A DNA stretch of 64,000 nt from Niveibacterium sp. 24ML (GCF_026586805.1 NZ_JAPFHA010000005.1:62001-126000), one strand, 5' to 3'. Shown: positions 18,216-27,393, counted from the stretch's first letter. Translations and numbers: made by a program. Notes: generated by a model from the letters alone, not told the origin.

Positions 18216-19438
18216 AGCGCAGACTTGATGTTGAGCGGTTGGGACAAGTCTTTACACCGCCGGCCGTTGTGAAACTCATGTTGGGCTTGCGCCAATGCCG
18301 GGGCCGCATTCTGGAGCCCAGTTGCGGCGACGGGGCGTTCTCGCGTCATCTGCCGGGCTGCGTGGCGATCGAGTTGGACCGACGTGTCGCGCCAGATTAC
18401 GCGATTTGTGGCGACTTCTTCGCATATCCGACAAGCGAGAGATTTAGCACTGTGCTGGGCAACCCGCCCTACGTGAAGTATCAGGACATCAGCATTGAGA
18501 CGCGGCGCCTGTTGGACGGTTCGCTTTTTGACGGCCGCAGCAACCTAGCGTTGTTCTTCATCGAGAAGGCGGTACGGCATCTTCAGCCGCACGGCGAACT
18601 TATCTTCATTGTGCCCCGCGAATTCATCAAACTGACGGCGGCGCGCAAGCTCAATCGTTGGCTATATGAAAACGGGACGATAACGCACTGGATCGAAACA
18701 GGCGACACGCGGCTCTTTGATGGTGCAGTCCCGAACTGCGCGATCTTTCGTTATGAGCTAGGCAACTTCACGCGGCAGACGCAGTTCCGCGAATGGCATG
18801 GAGACTGGCAGACGCGAGACTTCGTAGAGATGGATGGTCAGCTGACCTTCCCGCGTGAGCATCTGTCCGTACCCCTTGCCAGCCTATTTGAGGTCAAGGT
18901 GGGGGCGGTCTCGGGAGCCGATGGCGTTTTCGAGCACCCTGAGGGTAATGTGGAGTTTGTTTGCTCGAAGACGATCGATACGGGCCAGACTCGCCGCATG
19001 CTCTACAACGTTAAGCACGACGCACTTCAACCCTATCGCGCGCAGCTACTGCAGCGCCGGGTGCGCAAGTTTGATGACGCAAATTGGTGGATGTGGGGCC
19101 GAGCCTTCCACGACGCACCTGGCCGCCCCAGAATTTACGTCAATGGTCGCACTCGGCGTGCTGCCCCTTTCTTCACGCATCCTTGTGAGGCCTATGACGG
19201 CTCGATCCTTGCGCTCTTTCCCAAAGTCGAAGGCATGGACTTGGCCTATGCGATTAATCTCCTGAATAGCGCTGTCCCATGGCCGGACTTGGGGTTCGTT
19301 GTCGACGGCCGATTTGTCTTCAGTCAGCGCAGCCTGCAAACGCTCCTCCTGCCGGAGAGCTTCAATGCACTGCGTAGGCCTCGAGCTGTCTTGCATGAAG
19401 GTCAAGGTGCGGCCGCGCGTATCCGCAAGCGAGCCTGA
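18212..19438 (+). CDS. type II DNA adenine-N6 methyltransferase (gamma type)
   Basis: A protein of about 408 aa with the motifs of an N6-adenine DNA methyltransferase: motif X LGQVFTPPAVV, SAM-binding motif I ILEPSCGDGAFS, and catalytic motif IV LGNPPYVKYQ. The C-terminal half (about 230-400) is the target-recognition region. The order X-I-IV-TRD at the C-terminus is the gamma class (TaqI/Eco57I-like). I placed the start at the TTG that overlaps the stop of the preceding gene because motif X begins ten residues later; an upstream ATG at 18173 would add 13 Arg-rich residues. It should protect DNA from the adjacent nuclease. Recognition sequence unknown. Confidence 0.87.
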   Translation: MKRRLDVERLGQVFTPPAVVKLMLGLRQCRGRILEPSCGDGAFSRHLPGCVAIELDRRVAPDYAICGDFFAYPTSERFSTVLGNPPYVKYQDISIETRRLLDGSLFDGRSNLALFFIEKAVRHLQPHGELIFIVPREFIKLTAARKLNRWLYENGTITHWIETGDTRLFDGAVPNCAIFRYELGNFTRQTQFREWHGDWQTRDFVEMDGQLTFPREHLSVPLASLFEVKVGAVSGADGVFEHPEGNVEFVCSKTIDTGQTRRMLYNVKHDALQPYRAQLLQRRVRKFDDANWWMWGRAFHDAPGRPRIYVNGRTRRAAPFFTHPCEAYDGSILALFPKVEGMDLAYAINLLNSAVPWPDLGFVVDGRFVFSQRSLQTLLLPESFNALRRPRAVLHEGQGAAARIRKRA

Positions 19439-19569
19439 GCCTGTGTGATGAGACCGCGGGCATGCGCGCGGGTGGGTCGGACCTTCGCCACACGGGGTAG
19501 CGTGACGACACGGCGGGTGTTCCCAACGACCGACTCGACCCCAACGCAGCATCGACAGGTGTACCGATC

Positions 19570-20016
19570 ATGCCCACAGGCACTATCCGACTTCACCGTG
19601 TGCTGCGCGCGACGCCCGAGCGCGTCTATCGCGCGTTTCTGGATGCCGATGTGATGGCGAAGTGGCTACCGCCATATGGCTTCACCTGCAAGGTCCACCA
19701 ACTCGACGCCACGGTTGGCGGCACTTACCGGATGAGCTTCACGAATTTCTCGAATGGCCACGGGCATTCCTTCGGTGGCGAGTATCTGGAGCTGGTGCCG
19801 TTCGAGAAGCTTCGCTACACCGACAAGTTCGACGACCCGAACCTGCCCGGCGAGATGCAGACGACGGTGACGCTGAAGCCCGTGTCCTGCGGCACCGAGA
19901 TCAGCGTGGTGCAGGAAGGCGTTCCGGAGGTGATTCCGGTCGAGATGTGCTACCTCGGCTGGCAGGAGTCACTCGCGCAACTGGCGACGCTCGTCGAGCC
20001 CGATATCCCGGGCTGA
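19570..20016 (+). CDS. SRPBCC/AHSA1-domain protein
   Basis: A 148-aa soluble START-like (Bet v1-fold) protein. Typical features are RATPERVYRAFLDADVMAKWLPP, GGTYRMSF and the long C-terminal helix ending LGWQESLAQLATLVEP. Proteins of this family bind hydrophobic ligands or act as Aha1-like partners; a role cannot be assigned. It is a single gene with a free-standing ATG and lies 130 bp after the methyltransferase gene. Confidence 0.87.
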   Translation: MPTGTIRLHRVLRATPERVYRAFLDADVMAKWLPPYGFTCKVHQLDATVGGTYRMSFTNFSNGHGHSFGGEYLELVPFEKLRYTDKFDDPNLPGEMQTTVTLKPVSCGTEISVVQEGVPEVIPVEMCYLGWQESLAQLATLVEPDIPG

Positions 20017-20337
20017 GGCGCGATCCGCCCCTCACCGCAGAATCGCCCGCCCGTTTTACCGGCAGGTGGGCGACACGTCATAGCCGAGCGGCAGCTCGTA
20101 GGTGGGGCTGAGCAACGCGAAGCCCAACAGCTTCCGCTAATTCGAGGTTGCGTTGTGAATGTGTTGGTCTTCTCTGCTCTCATACCGCGCTACGTTTCCG
20201 ACGGCCTGAATGACGAGAGGATCTCCAAGTGGCGCGGGTCGTTTCGACCCGCGCTGAGGCAAGGGTTGCCAAGGCTTTGGCACCAAAATGAGGGGCTACG
20301 CCCCCGGCGCAAGCTTGCAGGGGGCGTTTGAGCGAAC
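20017..20337. other. intergenic region with hairpins
   Basis: A 321-bp gap between convergent genes with no convincing ORF. It has a perfect 10-bp stem, GCGCGGGTCG (20232-20241) with CGACCCGCGC (20245-20254), separated by TTT, and further GC-rich short palindromes at 20294-20330. Neither is followed by a T-run, so they are possible Rho-dependent ends or repeat remnants. Confidence 0.5.
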
Positions 20338-21564
20338 TCAGCTCTGCGGGCCGTAGCCGCAGGTCGTCGCGTGTGCGGCATCACTGTAGACAGGGTAGCC
20401 CCAGGTCGCGCCGATGAAGTACATGCAACCGATGCGACCGTCTGCATTGCGGATCAAACGGTAGAAGTTCGCTCCGGAGACGAAGCGGTCATCGCCGATG
20501 CTGTAGAAGATGGTTGCGTTTTCCGGAGACGTTTCTTCGCTCATCAAGAGCCTGCCGTGATGGTCAACCGTGAAAAGCTTGGCTCGGGTTGCGCCGCTCC
20601 AGTCGGCGTACTCGTAGCGACCCGAAAGGGTGTGCGGATGCTCGACGCGGTTGGGGAAGGGGATAGCCAGCAGCTTGCGCTGGCTGGCCAGCCAGGTGAG
20701 GTTATCGGTGGTGAAGGCGTAGTTCGTAGTTCCCAGGTGGTCCGCGGCGGGGATGCGCCGGTAATCAACCGATACGTCGAACTCGCGAAGCAGGTTGACG
20801 ACGAAGTCGCCATCTGCGACCCGTACGATCTCGTCGGCCACACCGTTGAAAACACGGAAGGGCGTCTCTTTGAGTTTGCGAAATCCTTTGCCGTATTCGC
20901 TTGCCGGAGGCGAACTGAAGAGTCCCGAGAACGCGCCGCCTGCAGGCATGACAGCCGAGAATCGGTGGGGGAAGGCGGCCGCCATCGCGTAGGCACCATA
21001 GCCACCCATACTGAAACCGCTCAGGCTGATTCGTGTCGGGTCAATCAGGTACTTGGATTGAGCGTCTTTGATGACGGCGTCGATGAACGCTTCGTCGTGG
21101 CCCCATCCGCCTTCAAGCGGTGAGACGACGATTGCCGGAACATCAGCAATTCCGTGAGCAATTGCATAGTTGACGCCATCACCGCGGAGTTCTTCCATCG
21201 TCTTCTGGCCGGAGGCCGAGGAGCCATGGAGGTACACCACCATTGGCCATACGCGTCCTCGCATGTCGAACCGACCAGAGGGCGTGTTGGCAAAGCCTTT
21301 TGGCAAGTACACCAGGTACTGCGACGACATCCCGACCGGCGTGGCCAGTGTCTGCGTTACGAAGCTTCCTGCAGACGCCGTGGGGGTCGTTTGATCCGCC
21401 GCTGCAACGGCGCGTGCTTGCACGCTTGGTTCCGCGGACGCTTGGGCTGTGGGGTTGCTGGCGGGTGTGTCTCCACCTCCACCGCAAGCCGCCAGCGCCG
21501 TTACCGATAGAAGCAGCGCAATGCGTAGACTCGCCGAAGCGGCGAAAAGTCGATCGATCTTCAT
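20338..21564 (-). CDS. lipoprotein alpha/beta hydrolase (esterase/PHB depolymerase-like)
   Basis: A 408-aa predicted lipoprotein. The N-terminus MKIDRLFAASASLRIALLLS ends in lipobox LAAC followed by Gly residues, then a Thr/Ala/Pro linker to about residue 75. The hydrolase domain has MVVYLHGSSASGQK (oxyanion), the nucleophile elbow GFSMGGYG, an Asp in GVADEIV, and a His in PAADHLG. A C-terminal extension of about 130 residues, containing WSGATRAKLF and GCMYFIGATWGYP, has no family I recognise. It probably hydrolyses esters at the outer membrane or cell surface. It lies next to the IS element. Confidence 0.82.
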   Translation of the reverse strand: MKIDRLFAASASLRIALLLSVTALAACGGGGDTPASNPTAQASAEPSVQARAVAAADQTTPTASAGSFVTQTLATPVGMSSQYLVYLPKGFANTPSGRFDMRGRVWPMVVYLHGSSASGQKTMEELRGDGVNYAIAHGIADVPAIVVSPLEGGWGHDEAFIDAVIKDAQSKYLIDPTRISLSGFSMGGYGAYAMAAAFPHRFSAVMPAGGAFSGLFSSPPASEYGKGFRKLKETPFRVFNGVADEIVRVADGDFVVNLLREFDVSVDYRRIPAADHLGTTNYAFTTDNLTWLASQRKLLAIPFPNRVEHPHTLSGRYEYADWSGATRAKLFTVDHHGRLLMSEETSPENATIFYSIGDDRFVSGANFYRLIRNADGRIGCMYFIGATWGYPVYSDAAHATTCGYGPQS

Positions 21565-21831
21565 TCCAACTCTCCTGTCATCGTTATATGTTGTCCAACG
21601 GCACGACGGCACATTGTTGCGGGGACGTCGAGTCCGCATTGCATGGTATTGGCACCTGAATGTTGATTGCATTTCAGTGCGAGCAGGACGTGAGCTTTTA
21701 CACACGTGACCTCACTCACATGAACAGGTGCTGACAACGCGCAAAGCACGGCGAGTGCGAGCACCAGAGTCGGCGACCGTCTTGAAGGGCGACTGCCGTC
21801 CTGTGGCAATCAACTTAGCCTGTGTTCACAA

Positions 21832-22583
21832 TTAGTCAAATCGTTTGACTGCGCATGCCAGTTGCACAAAGGACAAGTAGCTGGCATCAAGCTTGTCGTA
21901 GCGGGTGGCGATCCGTCGGTATTGCTTGATGCGATTGAAGAAGCGCTCGATCAGGTTGCGTCGCCGGTAGAGCTTGCGGCTGAACCGACGCGGCTCAATG
22001 CGATTGGCGCGGGGTGGAATCACCGCCTTGGCGCCGTTCGCTTTGATCGCATCAACGAAGGCGTCGGCGTCGTATCCCTTGTCGGCGATGAGCGCCCCGA
22101 GCGGCAATGCTTCAACCAGCTCGTGTGCGCAGGCGATATCGGCAATCTGTCCGGCAGTCAGGATCACCCGCAAGGGATGCCCCAGCGCATCGACCGCCAA
22201 ATGCAGCTTGGTGCTCAATCCGCCACGGGATCGGCCGAGCGCTTGCGGCCCGGCTTTTTTTGGGCGCCGGCCGCATGCTGATGGGCCCGCACGATGGTCG
22301 AGTCGATCAGCACTTGCTTGAGTTGCGCGTCAGCGGCCAACGCCTGAGCAATGCGTTCCCACAGGCCAGCATCGCGCCAGCGTGCGAAGCGAACATAGGT
22401 CGAGTGCCAGTTGCCCAGTTGGGTGGGGAGATCGCGCCATGGGCTACCGGTCCGCGCGATCCAGAGCACTGCTTCGACAAATTTCCGATTGTCCGCTGCG
22501 GTTCGACCTCGATCGCCTGCTTTCCCGGGAAGAAACCCTTCGATCTTCTTCCACTGCCTATCACTCAACACGCTGCGATTCAT
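21832..22583 (-). CDS. IS5-family transposase, made by -1 frameshift
   Basis: Two overlapping frames encode one DDE transposase. The first frame (22583 down to 22215, 122 aa, MNRSVLSDRQWKKIEGFLP) holds the N-terminal part and the first DDE aspartate in VLIDSTIVRAHQHA. The second frame (ending 21832) holds the second aspartate in ALIADKGYDADAF and the glutamate in RRRNLIERFFNRIKQYRR. An A7 run (T7 at 22255-22261 on the plus strand) sits at the overlap; a -1 shift there gives GAQKKAGPQALGRSRGGLS, the continuous IS5/IS427-group sequence. Both frames are intact, so the element may be active. Confidence 0.85.
22255..22261 (-). other. A7 slippery site for transposase frameshift
   Basis: Seven consecutive A on the minus strand (CAAAAAAAGCC). 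Reading without shift gives a short protein ending PVAD-stop; slipping back one base continues into the second frame. This is the typical expression control of IS5/IS427-group transposases. Confidence 0.75.
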
Positions 22584-22700
22584 CCTGATTTCTGCGCAAA
22601 GAGCAGGATGTAAACACAAATCATCAAATGTGAACAGATCCTGGTGATGGGGGCGAGGATGCGCCACCTATCACGATGCGCGCGCCCCGATCCGGTTCAA

Positions 22701-24959
22701 TCAGTACAAGCGCACCGCGCTGTCGAACTGCCAGGTGCGGCGGATCTCGATCACGTCGTACTGGCGCGCGAGGATGCGCGAAAAGGCGGGGTAGGGGGCG
22801 TGGCTTTGCACGATGCGGCGCACCGCTTCGTCTACCTCGGGCAGGCCGCTGGACACCTCGATCTTAATCGACTCGACGCTGCCATCGCTGCGCATGGCCA
22901 CCGTCACCATCGGCGGCGTGTGGCGGAGTTTGCCGAGCTCCTGCACGGTGTCGGTCGGGGTGTTGAGCTGGATGCGGCGCGCCCAGGCTTCGGCGTACTG
23001 CACCAGCGCGGCGTTCGGATCGGTGCGGCCCCACAGCCGCACGCGGCGCGCGGTGCTCAGCGAGTAGGGCAGATCGTTCGGCGTGGGCGATGCCTGGGTG
23101 GCGGCCTGGCGCCGGGCGGCTTCTTCGTCGAGCTGGCGGCCCATGGCACGGCGGCGCGCTTCGCGCTGCTCGTTTTCGTCCTGCTCGGCTTTCGCCGCCG
23201 CCGCGCGCGCGGCATCGCGCCGCGCCGCTTCCTGGCGCTCACTTTCCACTTTGGCCGCTGCGACCCGGGCGGCATCGCGTCGCTCGCCGTCAAGGCGTTC
23301 GGCCTCTGCGCGCGCGGCGGCCTGACGTGCCTCTTCGATACGCCTGGCCTCGGCCTGCGCAGCTGCCACCCGGGCGGCCTCACGGCGCTCGGCTTCAAGC
23401 CTTGCCGCTTCGGCGCGTTCGGCCGTCTGGCGCGCTTCTTCCTGACGCTGGGCTTCGGCCTTGGCGGCGGCCACCCGCGCGGCTTCGCGTCGTTCGGCCT
23501 CGGCACGCGCTGCCGCCTGGCGTGCGTCTTCCTGCCGCTGGGCTTCGAGTTGCGCGGCGGCAAGGCGGGCCGCTTGTCGGCGTTCGGCTTCCAGCCGCTG
23601 TTGCTCGGCCCGTGCGGCGGCTTGCCGCGCTTCTTCCTGCCGCAGCGCTTCGGCCTTGGCGGCGGCAAGCAGTGCTGCCTCGCGGCGCGCCGCCTCAAGG
23701 CGTTCGGCCTCGGCGCGCGCAGCGGCAAGGCGGGCGTCTTCGAGGCGCTGCGCCTCCAGTCTGGCTGCCGCCTGGCGGGCCGCTTCGCGGCGCTCGGCCT
23801 CGGCACGCGCGGCGGCCTCGCGGGCTTCGTCCAGGCGCTTGGCTTCGGCCTTCGCGGTGGCCAGCCGGGTCGCTTCGCGCCCCTCGGCCTCAAGGCGGTC
23901 GGCTTCGGTGCGCAGGGCGGCTTCGCGGGCTTCTTGCAGGCGTTGCGCTTCGAGCTTCGCCGCAGTCTGCCTTGCGGCCTCACGCTGCGCGGTTTCGAGG
24001 CGCTTCGCCTCGGCGCGCGCGGCGGCTTCGCGCGCTTCTTCCTGCCGTTGGGCTTCAAGCCGGGCGGCTGCAAGCCGCTCGGCCTCGCGTGCCGCGGCGG
24101 CCTGCCGTTCGGCTTCCCGCTTCTGTGCTTCGCGCTCTGCGGCGATCTTGCGTGCAGCCTCGTTACGTTCGGCCGCCTGTCGTTCGGCTTCGGCCTGGGC
24201 GTCCGCGCGCCGGGCTTCTTCAAGCCTTTGCGCTTCCAGCTTTGCTGCCGCAAGACGCGCCGCTTCGCTACGTTCGACTTCCATTCGCGCCGCCTCGGCG
24301 AGTACCGGGTCCGATTGCTCCGCAGGGGCGGCTGCAGCGCCGGTGGGTGCCACGGCGCCGGGAGGCTGGACGATCGCTTCGGCCACGGCCGGCGCGGTGT
24401 CGCTGGGGGCGGATTCGCCTGCGTCCTGCGCCGAAGGGTCGCGCAATGCGCCGGGTGAGCGGGTATTGCTGGCGCCGGGATTGGCCGGTGGGGGCGGTAC
24501 AAGGAAGGCCGGGTTCTCCGACTTTTCCAGCGCAATCAGCGCCACGCTCGGCGTTGTTGGCGGGGCGGTGGCGGGGGCCGGGCTCTCGGGGATCAACTGG
24601 TGGCCTGAATCCGGCGTCTTCGAAGCGGGCGCTTTTGCGATGCGGCTGAGCCGCGGCAGATTCAGGATCGGGGCCTGGCGCTCGGGCGGCGGCGTGGCCG
24701 CATCATCGCTGCGTGCCTGACCGTCGGAATCAAGCCTTTGCGGGGCGGTGATCGGTGGTAGCGCGGTGAGTCCGTTTTCGACTGGCGCAGGCTTCAAGAC
24801 CACCCGCAAGTCTTGCGCCGCGGCCCAGCGCTGCTGCCAGGGGATCTGCAGGCCAGGCAGGCCGAAGCCCTGCCCCCCGAAACTCAGGCTCAAAAGCAGC
24901 GCGTGCGCGAGCAGCGAGATCAGCAGCGAGAAGGTCAGCCGTCTGCGTTCAGCGTTCAT
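22701..24959 (-). CDS. TonB/TolA-like protein with a long repetitive alpha-helical stalk
   Basis: A 752-aa protein. An N-terminal membrane anchor (about 8-28, FSLLISLLAHALLLSLSF) with a basic start is followed by a Pro/Ala-rich linker (about 85-215), then a charged Ala/Arg/Glu/Gln helix (about 220-640), and a C-terminal globular domain (about 650-752). The helix consists of about nine imperfect 35-residue units (some 30), e.g. REAARVAAAKAEAQRQEEAR at the unit start. The C-terminus has MVTVAMRSDGSVESIKIEVS and VDEAVRRIVQ, the TonB_C/TolA_C pattern. It should span the periplasm and transmit energy to the outer membrane. No ExbBD or TolQR lie nearby. Confidence 0.85.
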   Translation of the reverse strand: MNAERRRLTFSLLISLLAHALLLSLSFGGQGFGLPGLQIPWQQRWAAAQDLRVVLKPAPVENGLTALPPITAPQRLDSDGQARSDDAATPPPERQAPILNLPRLSRIAKAPASKTPDSGHQLIPESPAPATAPPTTPSVALIALEKSENPAFLVPPPPANPGASNTRSPGALRDPSAQDAGESAPSDTAPAVAEAIVQPPGAVAPTGAAAAPAEQSDPVLAEAARMEVERSEAARLAAAKLEAQRLEEARRADAQAEAERQAAERNEAARKIAAEREAQKREAERQAAAAREAERLAAARLEAQRQEEAREAAARAEAKRLETAQREAARQTAAKLEAQRLQEAREAALRTEADRLEAEGREATRLATAKAEAKRLDEAREAAARAEAERREAARQAAARLEAQRLEDARLAAARAEAERLEAARREAALLAAAKAEALRQEEARQAAARAEQQRLEAERRQAARLAAAQLEAQRQEDARQAAARAEAERREAARVAAAKAEAQRQEEARQTAERAEAARLEAERREAARVAAAQAEARRIEEARQAAARAEAERLDGERRDAARVAAAKVESERQEAARRDAARAAAAKAEQDENEQREARRRAMGRQLDEEAARRQAATQASPTPNDLPYSLSTARRVRLWGRTDPNAALVQYAEAWARRIQLNTPTDTVQELGKLRHTPPMVTVAMRSDGSVESIKIEVSSGLPEVDEAVRRIVQSHAPYPAFSRILARQYDVIEIRRTWQFDSAVRLY
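23060..24260 (-). repeat. ~105-bp imperfect tandem repeats in the TonB-like gene
   Basis: The stalk region is composed of about nine units of 35 codons (a few of 30) with the unit pattern REAARxAAAKxEAQRxEEAR followed by QAAARAEAERLEAER. The spacing of 35 residues is five heptads, as expected for a continuous coiled coil. The DNA units are divergent in third positions. Boundaries are approximate. Confidence 0.7.
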
Positions 24960-25109
24960 GCATTGGGCCGGCGGGGTTTCCGGCCGGTGGAGTCAAGGGA
25001 GCCGAGTGCCTTGGCGGGCGCGCGGAAACGGCAAGCATAGTGCCAAAGCGCGGGGCCGACGTGGACGCGGGCGCATGCTGTTGTTGTTTGCGCAATCGCG
25101 CGGCGGTTT

Positions 25110-26108
25110 TCAGGGCAGTGGCGGAATCGACAGGAAGAAATCCCAGATCACGTCGTTGGCGATGATCGCCTGGCTCGGTTGCTGCCCGGAGCGCGTGGCG
25201 CCACCGCCGGGCCAGCTGTGCTTGCCGTCTTCGGTGACGCACAGCTCGACCTTGGCGCCGCCCTTGCAGCCCTCGTGCACTTCGCAGCGCGCGCCGGCAC
25301 GGACGAGCACTGCGCGTGGGGTGCCGCTGCACTGGTTGCGTGCGACCCAGTTCGAGATGGTTTGCGGCACGGACACGAACTGCGTGACCTTGCTCTCGTC
25401 GCGGAATGCACCCGGCCCAGCGCCCCCCTCGAACAGCACATGGTCATCGTTGCGGGCGTGGATATGCAGGATCGAAATCGGCCGCGCCGGCGCGCAGGAG
25501 AGGGTGTTGTCGGTGCCCGCAACCGCCGCGATGCCAGCGAAGAGATCGCTTGCCTCGCAGGCCAGCCGGTGGCTCAACATGCCGCCGTTGGACATGCCGA
25601 TTGCGAAGATGCGTCCGGCGTCGACCGCGTAGCGCCGCTGCAGGTCGGCGACCACGGTACGCGCGAAGGCGACATCGTCGACCCGCGCATCGCGCGCCTT
25701 GCCGCAACACGCCCCGGCGTTCCAGGTCGCAAGCTTGTCGCCCAGCGCGCCGGTGCCGTTGGGGAAGGCGACGATGAAGCCGGCACGATCGCTCTTGCCG
25801 ACGATGCCGTAGTGCTCGTCCTTGGCTATGTGCTGCATGTCGCCGCCGCCACCATGGAAAGCGAGAATCAGCGGCGTTGGCCGCGCAGGGTTGTAGCTGG
25901 CCGGGAGATGCACCAGGTAGCGCCGCGCCGTGCCGCCGACGTCGATGCTGTGCTCGCTGGTGCTGCCCGCGGTCGCAGCCGGATTTCGCCGCTGCTTCAG
26001 AAACTCGCGTAGCGGCCCGTCGGCGTGGGCCTTGGCGCTCAGCAGTCCGGCGATCGCAATCAAGCCGATTGCGCAGCGCAGGGCATGGCGGTCAAGTAGT
26101 CGCGGCAT
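25110..26108 (-). CDS. secreted polysaccharide/ester hydrolase (LpqC/PHB depolymerase family, CE1-like)
   Basis: A 332-aa protein with a signal peptide (CAIGLIAIAGLLSAKAHA). The hydrolase core has LILAFHGGGGDMQHI (oxyanion), the GMSNGGMLS nucleophile elbow, HARNDDHVLFEGG carrying the acid, and a histidine in DGKHSWPGGG. This arrangement is that of LpqC/feruloyl-esterase-like enzymes of the PHB depolymerase superfamily. I chose the ATG at 26108 because GAGGAG lies about 8 nt upstream, although two further in-frame ATGs exist at 26123 and 26141. It follows another esterase and a GH31 glycosidase on the same strand, which suggests plant-polymer side-chain removal. Confidence 0.85.
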   Translation of the reverse strand: MPRLLDRHALRCAIGLIAIAGLLSAKAHADGPLREFLKQRRNPAATAGSTSEHSIDVGGTARRYLVHLPASYNPARPTPLILAFHGGGGDMQHIAKDEHYGIVGKSDRAGFIVAFPNGTGALGDKLATWNAGACCGKARDARVDDVAFARTVVADLQRRYAVDAGRIFAIGMSNGGMLSHRLACEASDLFAGIAAVAGTDNTLSCAPARPISILHIHARNDDHVLFEGGAGPGAFRDESKVTQFVSVPQTISNWVARNQCSGTPRAVLVRAGARCEVHEGCKGGAKVELCVTEDGKHSWPGGGATRSGQQPSQAIIANDVIWDFFLSIPPLP

Positions 26109-26229
26109 GGTGGTGCTCCTCATTGCAAAGCCGTTCCTCATCGGGCGCGGGTGCCACGGGCAATCGGCCCCCATGCTATCGGCGCGGGTGGCGGCTGTCA
26201 TGCGCCGAGATGAGCCGTGCCCTGCGGTG

Positions 26230-27393
26230 TTACGGCTGCTCTGCCCGGAACACGTCACAACTGCGCGCATCGGGCAGTGCTGCCGCTGGCGCGTTGAGCA
26301 GCGCGGCCGGAAAAGCCGTGCGCCATTGCTCGGGTGAATGCGTGTGTGGCCACCAGCGCAGCGTCACCGTGTGGCCTTTGGCGTGCAGGCGTAGCGCGAA
26401 GCACGCCGTGGCGAGCGCAAACGGCGGTTCGAGCGCGCCCGCGCTGAGGTCGAAACGCGCGCCCGGCGCATCGGGAATGGCGTATTGCGACACCATGATC
26501 GGCGACATCACGATGGCGCGCCCGAACAGTTCGGGGTGGCGCAGCGCCATTGCGGCGGCCCAGTCCGCACCGTTTGAAAAGCCGGCAAGCGTTCGGTCTG
26601 CGGGTGTGTTGCTGGCGCCGAAGTTTGATTCGGCCCAGGGCAGAAGCGTTTCGATGATGAAGCGTTCATGCGCCGCAAAGCGCGCGGGGTTGCTCGGCAG
26701 GCCCTCGTGCTTCGGAAAGTCCACGTACTCGGCAAAGCGCTCCGCCGGATCGGCCTCGATCCCGACCACCACCATTGCCGGCAGGCGGCCCGACTGCATG
26801 GCCGTGAGCAGTTCGTCGCCAAAGTGCGCCGCACCGTCTGCGATGTAGATGACCGGGTAGCGCTGGCTGGCTGCGTGTCCTGGCGGCAGCCAGACCTTCA
26901 CCTGGCGGCCTTGCGCAAAATGACGGCTCGGCAGCGTGACGGTTTCGACTGCGCCTCGTTGGGCGCTGCGCGGCAGGGCTTCGGGGCCGCTGAAGTGAAT
27001 TGTGTCGTGAAGCTCATCGCCTCCTGCGCGGGTGGCGATGAAGGTGAAGCGCTCGGTCAGCGATGCAAGATGCGGAACCCGCACACTGGCCGCCCATTCG
27101 TCCACTGCAACGGGATGCAGTGCGAGTGCGTAGTTGCCATAAGTGCCTTCAACCTGCACCGCGGAGGCGGCCCCGCGCCAGCGAAGATTTAGCGTATCGC
27201 CACGGTGGAGAATCCGCCCGCCGCTAAAGTCATGCGGCGGCTCGGGCCTGTTCGTCGCGCTTGTCAGGCAGGCGAGGTAGGGCATAGCCGTGCTGGCCGA
27301 GCAGTCCGGCAAGCTGCTCTGATCCGCACTGGCCTTGGCGAGCCAGAATCCTGTGAGCAGCGCAAGGCAGGCCGGCGTGAGCCTTTGGCGCAT
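26230..27393 (-). CDS. esterase of the enterochelin esterase/Fes (esterase D) type
   Basis: About 387 aa from MRQRLTPACLALLTGFW, which looks like a signal peptide (cleavage near AKASA). An N-terminal beta domain (about 45-145) precedes the hydrolase: WLPPGHAASQRYPVIYIADG, nucleophile AGFSNGADW, and a catalytic histidine in WPHTHSPEQW. The start is uncertain: an in-frame upstream region to 27543 encodes a hydrophobic stretch (GQVALGLFFALAMSIAAP), and I see no strong ribosome binding site at either position. Part of the minus-strand run with GH31 and the LpqC-like esterase. Substrate is unknown; acyl-sugar or acetyl ester is a guess from context. Confidence 0.78.
   Translation of the reverse strand: MRQRLTPACLALLTGFWLAKASADQSSLPDCSASTAMPYLACLTSATNRPEPPHDFSGGRILHRGDTLNLRWRGAASAVQVEGTYGNYALALHPVAVDEWAASVRVPHLASLTERFTFIATRAGGDELHDTIHFSGPEALPRSAQRGAVETVTLPSRHFAQGRQVKVWLPPGHAASQRYPVIYIADGAAHFGDELLTAMQSGRLPAMVVVGIEADPAERFAEYVDFPKHEGLPSNPARFAAHERFIIETLLPWAESNFGASNTPADRTLAGFSNGADWAAAMALRHPELFGRAIVMSPIMVSQYAIPDAPGARFDLSAGALEPPFALATACFALRLHAKGHTVTLRWWPHTHSPEQWRTAFPAALLNAPAAALPDARSCDVFRAEQP

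Larger units (their letters stand above)
21823..22636 (-). mobile_element. IS5-family insertion sequence
   Basis: An element of about 814 bp. Short terminal inverted repeats are visible: TGTTCACA at 21823-21830 on the left and its complement TGTGAACA at 22629-22636 on the right, each followed inward by (a/t)TT. The transposase is encoded by two overlapping frames on the minus strand. Flanking target-site duplication is not clear to me. The exact outer ends may differ by a few bases. Confidence 0.75.

Noticed and set aside
20232-20254. Rho-independent terminator
   Set aside because: A perfect stem, but without a T-run on either strand and over 80 bp from either gene end.
21832-22583. Transposase as a pseudogene
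   Set aside because: The frame break coincides with an A7 slippery run and restores the full IS5 sequence by a -1 shift, so it is programmed rather than a mutation.
23060-24260. CRISPR array or satellite DNA
   Set aside because: The periodicity is coding (35 codons) with no identical direct repeats or spacers.
22644-24458. 604-codon open frame antisense to the TonB-like gene
   Set aside because: It is an artefact of the GC-rich Ala/Arg/Glu repeat on the other strand; the repeated Arg/Gly/Phe pattern mirrors the 35-residue units and shows no family features.
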